Virus record (IMG/VR): IMGVR_UViG_3300031977_002164
Coordinates: 1 to 35,725 of that record
Strand: one strand, 5' to 3'
Origin: a virus
Length of the DNA stretch: 35,725 bases
This document shows positions 6,165 to 13,264 of this stretch, piece by piece. The notes below the pieces were generated by a model. The model did not search any database. It was not told the origin of the DNA and saw nothing but the letters and a program-made list of their open reading frames with translations. The position numbers and the translations under genes are program-made. The first letter of the stretch is position 1. Each line of letters begins with the position of its first letter.

Positions 6165-6173
6165 TGTTATATT
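6145..6173 (+). promoter_or_regulatory. Predicted promoter at the end of the NinB-like gene
   Basis: TTGCAA (6145-6150), a 17-base spacer, then TATATT (6168-6173) preceded by TGT, an extended -10. It overlaps the last codons of the NinB-like gene and would drive the two-gene cassette beginning at 6337. Its leader would contain the first pentanucleotide array. Confidence 0.5.
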
Positions 6174-6203
6174 AGACTTGCTCTATAGATGAGCGCATTA
6201 GAG

Positions 6204-6288
6204 CAACGCACCGCATCGCACCGCATTTCAATGCATTTCAAAGCAATACAGAGCACAGCAACGCAGGGCAGTGCAAAGAAACGAAACG
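6204..6288 (+). repeat. Degenerate pentanucleotide array 1 (about 17 units)
   Basis: From 6204 the sequence reads in strict 5-base register with consensus CA-N-N-G: caacg, caccg, catcg, caccg and so on, ending in two aaacg units at 6279-6288. Most units start with CA and many end in G. It lies between the NinB-like gene and the 6337 start and is non-coding. The same structure recurs at 7356-7460. Confidence 0.85.
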
Positions 6289-6336
6289 AACTCACCACTA
6301 ATTGATGGTGTTTTATTAACTAAAAGGAAACATAAA

Positions 6337-6918
6337 ATGATTAGAGATCTTAAAGTCTCATTTACTGGTATTGATCAGTTAATACATTGTAACCCCGCCA
6401 CAGTAGACCCACTACACCCCCTTTCAAAAGAGAAAAAGCGCTTACAAAGCAAGCGTAACAAAACAGATGAAGTCCTGTTGCAGATCAGAGATCTAGATAT
6501 AAGAGCCGCGCTTTACTGGGAAGATAAAGTTGTTGTTCCTTCTAGCTGGGTTCTGGCTGCAATAAATAACAACGCCTTTTCAATTAGCAAAATATCAAAA
6601 GCAAAATGCAGAGGGGCTATCTTCGCAAAAGATCAGTTTCTAACATTGGATTATGAAGGGCAAGAAAAAGTAAAAGAGCCCTTAGATATCGTCAAGCAAT
6701 CCGAATTTCATTATGTCGTGCCATTGAAACAGGGCCAGGTTCGCATCGTTAAAGCTTTTCCTTGTTTTAAAAAATGGTCATTTTCTTGTGATTTAGAATA
6801 TGACGACATGATCGTTCAAGAGGATGACATTAAAAACATAATTAATTATGCAGCACGTTATGGTGGTTTTGGTAATTTTAGGCCTACTTTTGGCCGGTGT
6901 GAGGTGAGCTATGGATAA
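6337..6918 (+). CDS. Uncharacterised phage protein, 193 aa (cassette gene 1)
   Basis: Start 6337 follows AAAAGGAAACATAAA. Features: the N-terminal strand KVSFTGIDQLIHCNPATVDP, a Pro-rich HPLSKEKKRL segment, a strand pair VVVPSSWVLAAINNN, and a C-terminal glycine motif GGFGNFRPTFGR (about residues 176-187). The layout, beta strand, xPLxxHN-like turn and G-x-G-x-x-R-P-x-[FY]-G-R end, looks like a phage protein family I recognise only as of unknown function. The glycine loop recalls RAMP-type folds, but that is speculation. Overlaps the next gene by 8 bases. Confidence 0.65.
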   Translation: MIRDLKVSFTGIDQLIHCNPATVDPLHPLSKEKKRLQSKRNKTDEVLLQIRDLDIRAALYWEDKVVVPSSWVLAAINNNAFSISKISKAKCRGAIFAKDQFLTLDYEGQEKVKEPLDIVKQSEFHYVVPLKQGQVRIVKAFPCFKKWSFSCDLEYDDMIVQEDDIKNIINYAARYGGFGNFRPTFGRCEVSYG

Positions 6919-7333
6919 GATGGAAGCTTATGAACTATTAAAGAAGCGGGGCCAACTGGAATACGGCTCCGTTATAAGCCTGGACTACTTTAGGGAGGTT
7001 TTTAATATATATGTGCCTGAAGTAGGCACCCATGACGAATTCAAAAAGGCAGCTCTAGAGGAGTTATCCGCAAGTGACTGGATTAGAGGTAGGCTAATAT
7101 CTGAGGGTAAGTATTTTAAAAGTAACCCCACTGGATACCGTGTTTTACTGCCCTCAGAAAACGAAGGTCAGATAATGGCGTATGTTAAAAGCGCAGACAG
7201 TAAGTTAAAGCGCGCTTTAAGACTTCAAAAGAACACCCCAAAGGAGAACATTAAAAAATGTAATTCAGCTAGAATTAAAGCTAAGATTGATAGCGCTAAA
7301 GATTACGCTAGAAAATCTAAGTTTATGGAGTAG
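6911..7333 (+). CDS. Uncharacterised protein, 140 aa (cassette gene 2)
   Basis: Begins MDKMEAYELLKKRGQLEYGS; first 80 residues look like a small alpha/beta or winged-helix unit (ELLKKRGQLEYGSVISLDYF), last 45 are basic and helical (Lys/Arg/Ala-rich), possibly nucleic-acid binding. ATG inside the last codons of the preceding gene, so translationally coupled. The pair is bounded on both sides by pentanucleotide arrays. No known function. Confidence 0.65.
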   Translation: MDKMEAYELLKKRGQLEYGSVISLDYFREVFNIYVPEVGTHDEFKKAALEELSASDWIRGRLISEGKYFKSNPTGYRVLLPSENEGQIMAYVKSADSKLKRALRLQKNTPKENIKKCNSARIKAKIDSAKDYARKSKFME

Positions 7334-7355
7334 CTTTATCTGGAAGTGATGCATT

Positions 7356-7460
7356 AAACGCGTCGCAGCGTACCGCAACGCATGGCACCGCAACGCACTG
7401 CAACGCATTGCAAGACAATGCAAAGCAAAACAATGCAAGACAACGAAACGAAACGCAACC
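7356..7460 (+). repeat. Degenerate pentanucleotide array 2 (21 units)
   Basis: Strict 5-base register from 7356 to 7460: units such as caacg, caccg, cactg, cattg, caaga, caatg, caaag, ending caacg, aaacg, aaacg, caacc. Same consensus and same aaacg-aaacg end as array 1. It fills the gap between the cassette and the NinG-like gene. A reading of the other strand as a Cys/Leu/His-rich peptide is an artefact of the repeat. Confidence 0.85.
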
Positions 7461-7472
7461 TTAGGGTTAACT

Positions 7473-7985
7473 ATGATCAAGCGCACTCCAGCCGATAATT
7501 GGTTCAGTAAAGCGATCAGAATCAGAAACAACTACATCTGCGAATATTGCAAGACCGACATGTCTCACGATCTCGCCAATTTACATTGCTCACATTTCAT
7601 ATCTAGAGGTTATCTAGCAACCCGCTACAATCCAAGTAATGCATTTGCACATTGCCATAGATGCCATGATAAGCTGGGTGGCGGTCGATTTGGCGGAGGT
7701 AACTTTGCTGAATTTGCCCAGCATTATGATGATGTCTTTGGTTCGCAGGAAAGGGAGTATATTAGAAGGTTAAGCAGAACAGAATTTAGGAAGCATAAGA
7801 GCTATATTAAAGAAATATCAGCTCACTATCGTAAAGAGTTCAGAAGAATGGAGTCGCTTAGGCAGGATGGGGAAACCGGCAGGTTAGAGTTTGAAAACTA
7901 TGCTAATATTGAGTTACTAGCAATAGACAATCAGATTAGGGGCGAAATAAAGGATGCTGAAGCCAGATTTAAAGTTTCATTATGA
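7473..7985 (+). CDS. NinG/Rap-like HNH recombination nuclease, 170 aa
   Basis: Zinc-finger HNH protein. CEYC (residues 23-26) and CHRC (61-64) are the zinc ligands; LHCSHFISRG (37-46) followed by N56 and H65 give the His-Asn-His arrangement. The order C-x2-C, (H/C)-x-HFISRG, N, C-x2-C-H matches lambda NinG (Rap), a recombination endonuclease acting on branched DNA. Length 170 against about 204 for lambda Rap. The C-terminal half is helical and basic. Start follows TTAGGGTTAACT directly after array 2. Confidence 0.75.
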   Translation: MIKRTPADNWFSKAIRIRNNYICEYCKTDMSHDLANLHCSHFISRGYLATRYNPSNAFAHCHRCHDKLGGGRFGGGNFAEFAQHYDDVFGSQEREYIRRLSRTEFRKHKSYIKEISAHYRKEFRRMESLRQDGETGRLEFENYANIELLAIDNQIRGEIKDAEARFKVSL

Positions 7986-8250
7986 AAAGCAAGGCCCGAT
8001 CGATCAGCACGTGCAGGAATTTCTGGATAGAGGGGGTGAGATTAAAGTCCAGAAAGTACGTAAAGTGTCAGACATAAAAGCCGAATTTGTGCCCAAATAT
8101 AAAGATATCTCGTTAGATACTGCGGTAGAGATTTGTATGAACCTAAAAAATAAAGGGTTAAATAACAATACAATTTCTCAAAAAATGGCTTGCTCGATAA
8201 GAGAAGTCAATAAATTGATGCGCCTTGGAAAAGGTAAAGACAAATTATGA
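7954..8250 (+). CDS. Small HTH-like protein, 98 aa
   Basis: Unrecognised overall. The C-terminal 45 residues (DTAVEICMNLKNKGLNNNTI followed by SQKMACSIREVNKLM) have the pattern of a helix-turn-helix with a 'which step comes next' helix. Overlaps the NinG-like gene by 32 bases. As the last gene before the late block, it could be a late-gene activator or antiterminator; position only, no motif proves it. Confidence 0.5.
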   Translation: MLKPDLKFHYEKQGPIDQHVQEFLDRGGEIKVQKVRKVSDIKAEFVPKYKDISLDTAVEICMNLKNKGLNNNTISQKMACSIREVNKLMRLGKGKDKL

Positions 8251-8265
8251 TCGGTAGTATATAAT

Positions 8266-8781
8266 ATGATTAGCGACAAATCCGCCGCTGCTGCGGTAGG
8301 TGCATTAACGCATATTGATGTTATAACGATAGCAGCTACATTATTAGTGCTACTTATAGTATCAGTTCGATATATTATTAACATCAATCTAAAGATTATT
8401 GATGATAAGATATACGAATCAGGTAATAAACTTACCAAAACTAACAAAGATGTCGAGAGACTAGCCGAGAAAATCATTGGAGTAGAGGCAATGGCGGCTG
8501 GTGTTGAGAAATTAGCTGAGAAAATCAATGGTGTTGAAGCAATGGCGGCTAGTGCGGGTATACGAGTAGGCAATTTACAATCAAAATTAGAGAGTACTCG
8601 AGCTGTACAAGATGCACACATTGACCGAACTGATCGCGATATCGACAAGCTAGAAACTAGACTTGATGAGATTGACAAGACATTGAAGAGTAATCATACA
8701 GAATTGACTAAAGAGCTATCTTTGATGGCAAAGAATTTGGCTGTTTTGGCGGCAAAGTCCGCAAGCGGGGCGGAAAAGTAA
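8266..8781 (+). CDS. Membrane-anchored coiled-coil protein, 171 aa
   Basis: One N-terminal membrane helix at about residues 17-37 (HIDVITIAATLLVLLIVSVR), then a long coiled coil to the C-terminus. A duplicated unit is visible: LAEKIIGVEAMAAGVE and LAEKINGVEAMAASAG. Resembles spanin or XhlA-like architecture only in general form. Position at the start of the late region. A TATAAT overlaps the bases before the ATG, and the ribosome site (GGTAG) is weak. Confidence 0.55.
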   Translation: MISDKSAAAAVGALTHIDVITIAATLLVLLIVSVRYIININLKIIDDKIYESGNKLTKTNKDVERLAEKIIGVEAMAAGVEKLAEKINGVEAMAASAGIRVGNLQSKLESTRAVQDAHIDRTDRDIDKLETRLDEIDKTLKSNHTELTKELSLMAKNLAVLAAKSASGAEK

Positions 8782-8782
8782 A

Positions 8783-9673
8783 ATGCTTGGTAATCGAATC
8801 AAAGAAACAACTTCAGATAATTTCGGCACGGGCAACGTCACGACATTAGCAGTTGCTACGAATTACCAAAGTTTTAACACAGTTTTCGGAACCAATCGCC
8901 GCTTGTACTACACGATAATAGACGGCACAGCGAATTTATGGGAGACAGGCCAAGGGTATTTAAGTGCGTCTACTACTCTAGTCCGTCAAAATATTTTTGA
9001 TAACAGCAGCGGCACTAAAGCTGCTATTAACTTTGCTAACACGAATGAAAAAACGGTTATTTGTTCTGGATCTTCTTACGCTTTGGCGCAAAGCTTAAGT
9101 GGTTATGTCGGGGCAACATCTGCTAATTACGGCGTAACATCAATACATAACAACGGACAAGCTAACCAAACCTATAGCGTAAGCGCTAACACGCTTTATA
9201 TATTGCCGTGGATAGCTCCGCTTTCGATGGATTGCGATGGCGTTGGTTATTATCATCTGACTAACTCAACAGGTTCAGGTGATCGTTATCAGTTTGGTTT
9301 ATATGATGTTGCAAGCGATGGTACTCCGGGTAATTTGTTGAGAACTACCGGTGACGTTGATTTAAGTACCGGCGCGGGCACTCCAAGCACCACGTCATGG
9401 AGCGCTGGTAACATAGAGGTTTGCGCCGGAGAATCTTATTACATTGTTTTGGGTGTAGGTGGTTTGGGGATAAATTTTAAAGGGCTTGCAGCTAACCAAT
9501 GTGGATCTAATCACTTGGGCGTTGAGCTTAGTGCAGGGAACTACAGGTGGTCGATACAAGCCACCGACACGTTAAGCGGTGGTTGGACTTCTTTACCTGC
9601 GTCGCCTTCAGTCTCTACTACAGTTAACACGCAATCAACAAGCTTAATGCTTTTATTAACAGGTAGCGTCTAA
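8783..9673 (+). CDS. Structural fibre-like protein, 296 aa
   Basis: N-terminal region (residues 1-95) follows a pattern common in phage fibre/appendage proteins: NRIKETT, then TGNVTTLAVA, YYTIIDG, LWETGQGYLSASTTL. The C-terminal two thirds are Gly/Ser/Thr/Asn-rich beta structure (YQFGLYDVASDG, SYYIVLGVGGLG), suggesting a jelly-roll head. Probably a virion decoration or receptor-binding element. Overlaps the next gene by one base (TAATG). Confidence 0.6.
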   Translation: MLGNRIKETTSDNFGTGNVTTLAVATNYQSFNTVFGTNRRLYYTIIDGTANLWETGQGYLSASTTLVRQNIFDNSSGTKAAINFANTNEKTVICSGSSYALAQSLSGYVGATSANYGVTSIHNNGQANQTYSVSANTLYILPWIAPLSMDCDGVGYYHLTNSTGSGDRYQFGLYDVASDGTPGNLLRTTGDVDLSTGAGTPSTTSWSAGNIEVCAGESYYIVLGVGGLGINFKGLAANQCGSNHLGVELSAGNYRWSIQATDTLSGGWTSLPASPSVSTTVNTQSTSLMLLLTGSV

Positions 9674-10116
9674 TGATAAATTATCAAACATTGCCGGGAT
9701 TGGCGGAACATTTAGAGCAAAACGGTTATCGAGTGATAAAGCGTGATGGTGTTTTTGTTGGCTATGATAGCAATGGTAATTCATCTGAGCTGATAGATAG
9801 CGCAATAAATTCTTTGATTGACGGTTATGACCCGATTGATTTCGTGAAAGCTGAAAAAGGCGATGAAATAAAATCAGAAGGCTTAGCGAGAATTAGCGCA
9901 GTTTTCCCAGCGATAAACGACCTCGATGAACTAAAGTTGGAGCAAGAAAGATGGCTTTCAATTGCTCCAGCAGCTAGACAGCCTACAACAGATTATCAAC
10001 AAGCAATCGACATTTATGTTGCTGCAAGAAATGCGATAACGTCTATCAATAGTGAAACTGACTGGACGGTCGTGAACGCCTATGATGTTGTTACAGGTCC
10101 ATCATGGCCAACATAA
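9673..10116 (+). CDS. Probable fibre accessory protein, 147 aa
   Basis: Coupled to the fibre-like gene by TAATG. Contains IKSEGLARISAVFPAI, then LKLEQERWLSIAPAARQPT, a segment seen in phage structural accessory proteins, and a C-terminus ending VVNAYDVVTGPSWP. Could be a chaperone or a small connector of the fibre. Family not named with confidence. Confidence 0.5.
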   Translation: MINYQTLPGLAEHLEQNGYRVIKRDGVFVGYDSNGNSSELIDSAINSLIDGYDPIDFVKAEKGDEIKSEGLARISAVFPAINDLDELKLEQERWLSIAPAARQPTTDYQQAIDIYVAARNAITSINSETDWTVVNAYDVVTGPSWPT

Positions 10117-10331
10117 AGATTAATTATCCAAGTGATATCTGGGTAAAAAATTCAGATGATAACTTTGTGTTTATACCTTGGAATGCTTTGAAATCTATCG
10201 CTATTAACAAACATGAGGCCATAATTTATTTTGAAGGTGGCACGGCTAAGTTTGATAAGGGTGATGAAGCTTACCAGACTATAAAGAATTACGCGGTAGC
10301 TTTCGAAGGCTGCGAAAAATTATTGACTTAA
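10104..10331 (+). CDS. Small hypothetical protein, 75 aa
   Basis: Unrecognised, predicted all-beta with little helix: MANIKINYPSDIWVKNSDDN then an IPWNALKSIAI strand. Overlaps the preceding gene by 13 bases. Sits within the fibre-like set, so likely a virion or accessory component. Confidence 0.55.
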   Translation: MANIKINYPSDIWVKNSDDNFVFIPWNALKSIAINKHEAIIYFEGGTAKFDKGDEAYQTIKNYAVAFEGCEKLLT

Positions 10332-10347
10332 AATAGAGGTGTAGAAG

Positions 10348-10788
10348 ATGGCTCGAGGTGATTTGGTAGTGTTCAACACTGCGAAGGAATGGCTGGCGGA
10401 TGGTACTTTTGATCTAGACACAAATACTTTCAAGTGTGCCGTTTTAGATAATACGACTGCTCCGACCGCGGCTACTGCAACCCCTACTTTATCAGACTTT
10501 ACTGAAGTTGGCACTGGTGGTACTTATGTTGCGGGTGGAACCACTTTAACAGTTACGTGGGTTGAATCATCAGGTACTGTGACTTTTGATAGTTCGACTA
10601 ATCCGAGCTGGGCGCAAAATGCCGAAAATGATACAGACGCATATTGGGGTTTGGTTTATCAAGATGGTCTACACAACGGCACAACAGATGCTGCTTTGTG
10701 TTATATAGACCTAGGTGGTCCGGTAGATATGACTGCCGGTGATTTAACGATCACTTTTAACGCATCTGGATTATTTACACTAGCGTAA
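10348..10788 (+). CDS. Structural beta-sandwich protein, 146 aa
   Basis: Begins MARGDLVVFNTAKEWLADGT, followed by LDTNTFKCAVLDNTTAPT, and is Gly/Thr-rich with alternating strands to a hydrophobic end. The opening and the pattern 'YVAGGTTLTVTW' occur in small phage structural proteins of unknown placement. Start follows AGAGGTGTAGAAG. Likely a decoration or fibre-associated protein. Confidence 0.6.
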   Translation: MARGDLVVFNTAKEWLADGTFDLDTNTFKCAVLDNTTAPTAATATPTLSDFTEVGTGGTYVAGGTTLTVTWVESSGTVTFDSSTNPSWAQNAENDTDAYWGLVYQDGLHNGTTDAALCYIDLGGPVDMTAGDLTITFNASGLFTLA

Positions 10789-10789
10789 G

Positions 10790-11413
10790 ATGATATTAGC
10801 TGATGTACCCTTAGCTGACATACCCTTAGCTGATCAAGATGTCAGTGAGGATGTCGCCGGGCAGGTTAACGCTACTTCTCAATCTCTCGTTATTACTGAG
10901 CAAAACGCAACAGTAAACGCAGAGACAAATGTAAGCGCTACTGCTCAGGCCTTGGTTATATCAGAGCAAGCTGCTGACGTTAATTTAAATGTATCTGTTA
11001 GCGCAACAAGTCAATCTCTAGTCATAACAGAGCAAAATGCGACGATAGACACAGGTTCAGGCGCTACTAATGTAAATGCGACGAGCCAATCTCTATCACT
11101 TACAGAGCAAAACGCATTTGTTAACGCTGAGACGAATGTAAATGCAGCGAGTCAGGCTTTAGTATTAACGGAGTATCAAGCAAGTGTTGTTCTGGGTGCT
11201 GATGTACAAGCTACGAGTCAAGCGCTAACGATTACAGAGCTAAACGCTACTATTACGCGGAATATTGGGGTTAGTGTAGGTGTACAAGCTTTGACAATCA
11301 CGGAGAGAGTTGCAACTATACAGACAGGCGCAATTTGGACAGTACAACCGAATGATAATGGCGTATGGGCAGTACAACCAAATGATAATAGTGTATGGGC
11401 AGTACAAGCATAA
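10790..11413 (+). CDS. Repetitive beta-repeat structural protein, 207 aa
   Basis: Seven imperfect repeats of about 21-26 residues from residue 22 to 182, each with the core A-[TS]-x-Q-[SA]-L-x-[IL]-[TS]-E-x-x-A, for example ATSQSLVITEQNATV. The last 25 residues carry three copies of WxVQ: WTVQPNDNGVWAVQPNDN and a shorter third. Alternating hydrophobic residues suggest a stacked beta fold, such as a fibre shaft. ATG comes one base after the preceding stop. No Cys. Confidence 0.6.
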   Translation: MILADVPLADIPLADQDVSEDVAGQVNATSQSLVITEQNATVNAETNVSATAQALVISEQAADVNLNVSVSATSQSLVITEQNATIDTGSGATNVNATSQSLSLTEQNAFVNAETNVNAASQALVLTEYQASVVLGADVQATSQALTITELNATITRNIGVSVGVQALTITERVATIQTGAIWTVQPNDNGVWAVQPNDNSVWAVQA

Positions 11414-11450
11414 GCAAGAAGCCAAAGAAGGTTAAAAAATAGATCTAACT

Positions 11451-11475
11451 TAGACGGGAATAGACATATTTAGAC
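11451..11475 (+). promoter_or_regulatory. Three TAGAC repeats at 10-base spacing upstream of terS (possible pac/TerS site)
   Basis: TAGAC begins at 11451, 11461 and 11471, exactly one helical turn apart, ending two bases before the TerS start codon at 11477; a weaker TAGAT lies at 11440. The only gap between the fibre-like set and the packaging genes is this 63-base stretch. Repeats next to terS are typical of packaging initiation sites, but an activator site is equally possible. TerS has no clear ribosome-binding site here. Confidence 0.4.
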
Positions 11476-11476
11476 T

Positions 11477-11797
11477 ATGGGCGCAAAAGGTGGACCAAAA
11501 ACAGGCGGTAGAAAAAAGGGCTCTATAAATAAAGCCACGGCTTCTGTACAAGCGAAACTAGAAAAGATCGGGTTAGACCCTATCGCATCTATGGCCCAGC
11601 TAGTAAAAGATGAGATCAAACTTGGAGAAGATATGGATAAGTCGTTAGTCAAAGATCTACTGAAAGAGTTAGCTCAGTATGTGGCCCCTAAAAGGCGGGC
11701 TGTTGAGGTAGATGCGGAAGTGTCAGGCCCTGAGGGTGGTCCTATAGAAGTAAGCAGAATAGAACTGGTGGCACCAAACATTGACTCAACAAATTGA
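11477..11797 (+). CDS. terS: Terminase small subunit, 106 aa
   Basis: DNA-recognition subunit of the packaging motor. N-terminus MGAKGGPKTGGRKKGSINKA is basic and flexible as in many small terminases, followed by a helical domain (residues 20-75) and an acidic C-terminus for contact with TerL. An in-frame TAG lies just upstream, so the start cannot be earlier. Overlaps terL by 17 bases. Confidence 0.75.
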   Translation: MGAKGGPKTGGRKKGSINKATASVQAKLEKIGLDPIASMAQLVKDEIKLGEDMDKSLVKDLLKELAQYVAPKRRAVEVDAEVSGPEGGPIEVSRIELVAPNIDSTN

Positions 11798-13082
11798 GTT
11801 GCCGCCGAAACTAATACCCGTATTTATGGGTGATGCTCGTTATAGAGGGGCTTACGGTGGAAGGGGATCAGGTAAAACTAAGGGTTTTGCAAAGATGGCA
11901 GCTGTTAGGGCTTACATGGCTGCACAGAAAGGTATTAGCGGAATTGTGTTATGTGGTAGGGAATATCAGAACTCATTAGAAGAGAGTTCGTTTGCTGAGG
12001 TTAGATACGCGATTGAATCTGAGGAATGGTTGTTACCACACTTTGAGATAGGTGAAAGGTACATAAGGACAAAGACTGGCCCCGGGAGAGTTGATTTCTC
12101 GTTCCAAGGTTTGAGAAAGAATATAGATTCGATTAAGTCAAAAGCGCGGATATTGATACTCTGGATTGATGAGGCTGAGCAAGTTAGTGAAGAGTGCTGG
12201 AGAAAGGTAACTCCTACAGTTCGAGAGCAAGGCTCAGAGATATGGGTGACGTGGAACCCTGAGCAAGATGGCTCCCCTACTGATCTCAGATTTAAGAAGA
12301 CGCCACCGAAAAATAGTAAGATTGTCGAATTAAACTGGAAAGATAATCCCTGGTGGAACGACACGCTTGAACAGGAGCGACTAGAGGACCGAGAGAAACG
12401 CCCTCATAGCTATGAGCATGTGTGGGAAGGTCAGTATCTGGAGGTTAAAGAGTCAGCATACTATACTGATAATATAATCAAAGCTCGGGCTGAAGGTAGA
12501 TGGGGCGTTGATGTATTAGAGGACCCATTATTAACAGTGAGATTGTTTGCTGATATTGGTGGGACAGGCGCAAGAGCTGATAATTTCGTGTTTTGGGCCG
12601 GGCAATTCGTTGGTGACTGGATTCATTTTATCGACCACTACGAAGTTCAAGGGCAAGACATAGGACATCATCTTAACTGGCTAAGAACTAAAGGTTACAC
12701 GCCAGATAGAGCCCAGATATGGCTACCTCATGATGGTAAGACACAGGACAGGGTCTATTCTGTATCGTATAAGACAGAGTTTGAAAAAGCCGGTTATTAT
12801 GTCGATGTAATAACGAATCAAGGTAAAGGCGCTGCATCTGGTAGAATAGAGATCATGCGGAACAACTTCCACCGAATGAAGTTTGACCGAAAGTGCGAAG
12901 CAGGAATGAAAGCGTTAGCTTGGTATCATGAAAAGATTGATCATGACCGGCGTATAGGATTAGGGCCTGATCATGATTGGTCTTCACATTCGGCCGATGC
13001 AATAGCAATAGCGCCTATCACTTTCAGCAGGCAGACAAATAACTGGAAACCAATTAATTACCCGAAACTAGGTATTGTATGA
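11781..13082 (+). CDS. terL: Terminase large subunit, 433 aa
   Basis: ATPase/nuclease that packages DNA. Walker A GGRGSGKT (26-33), Walker B ILILWIDE (124-131), coupling motif VTWNP (156-160). The nuclease triad fits D258 (FADIG), D318 (LPHDG) and D406 (SADAIAI). TTG start at 11781, overlapping terS; GGTGG precedes it. Length is typical of Terminase_3/PBSX-like enzymes. The stop overlaps the next ATG as ATGA. Confidence 0.93.
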   Translation: MTQQIELPPKLIPVFMGDARYRGAYGGRGSGKTKGFAKMAAVRAYMAAQKGISGIVLCGREYQNSLEESSFAEVRYAIESEEWLLPHFEIGERYIRTKTGPGRVDFSFQGLRKNIDSIKSKARILILWIDEAEQVSEECWRKVTPTVREQGSEIWVTWNPEQDGSPTDLRFKKTPPKNSKIVELNWKDNPWWNDTLEQERLEDREKRPHSYEHVWEGQYLEVKESAYYTDNIIKARAEGRWGVDVLEDPLLTVRLFADIGGTGARADNFVFWAGQFVGDWIHFIDHYEVQGQDIGHHLNWLRTKGYTPDRAQIWLPHDGKTQDRVYSVSYKTEFEKAGYYVDVITNQGKGAASGRIEIMRNNFHRMKFDRKCEAGMKALAWYHEKIDHDRRIGLGPDHDWSSHSADAIAIAPITFSRQTNNWKPINYPKLGIV

Positions 13083-13255
13083 GCATTAAACAACAGAATG
13101 AAATAAATGAACTGCGTAAAAGAGTAGAAGTCCTCGAGCGGAAAATGAATGTGTTAAGCCCTGAGCCTCGCAAAGTTGCGGGTGTTGAAGATAGAGACCC
13201 ACCGAAAAAGAAGCCGGGCAAACCAAAAGCAAGTATCGAAGGCGCTAAAGCGTAA
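13079..13255 (+). CDS. Small basic coiled-coil protein, 58 aa
   Basis: Starts on the ATGA overlap with terL. Residues 6-26 form a short coiled coil (ELRKRVEVLERKM); the C-terminus is Lys/Pro-rich (PPKKKPGKPKAS). Unrecognised. Its place between terL and portal suggests a head-assembly helper. It ends 9 bases before the portal start. Confidence 0.55.
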   Translation: MSIKQQNEINELRKRVEVLERKMNVLSPEPRKVAGVEDRDPPKKKPGKPKASIEGAKA

Positions 13256-13264
13256 AGGCTGAAT

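Noticed and set aside
6204-7460. CRISPR-like array
   Set aside because: Units are 5 bases with no spacers and no cas genes are present.
7265-7531. Leftward Cys/Leu/His-rich reading frame
   Set aside because: It is the reverse reading of the pentanucleotide array; no ribosome site and no independent support.
8237-8265. Promoter AAGACA-17-TATAAT before the 8266 gene
   Set aside because: The -10 ends right at the ATG, so transcription would begin inside the gene. Kept only as a weak possibility for a start further downstream.
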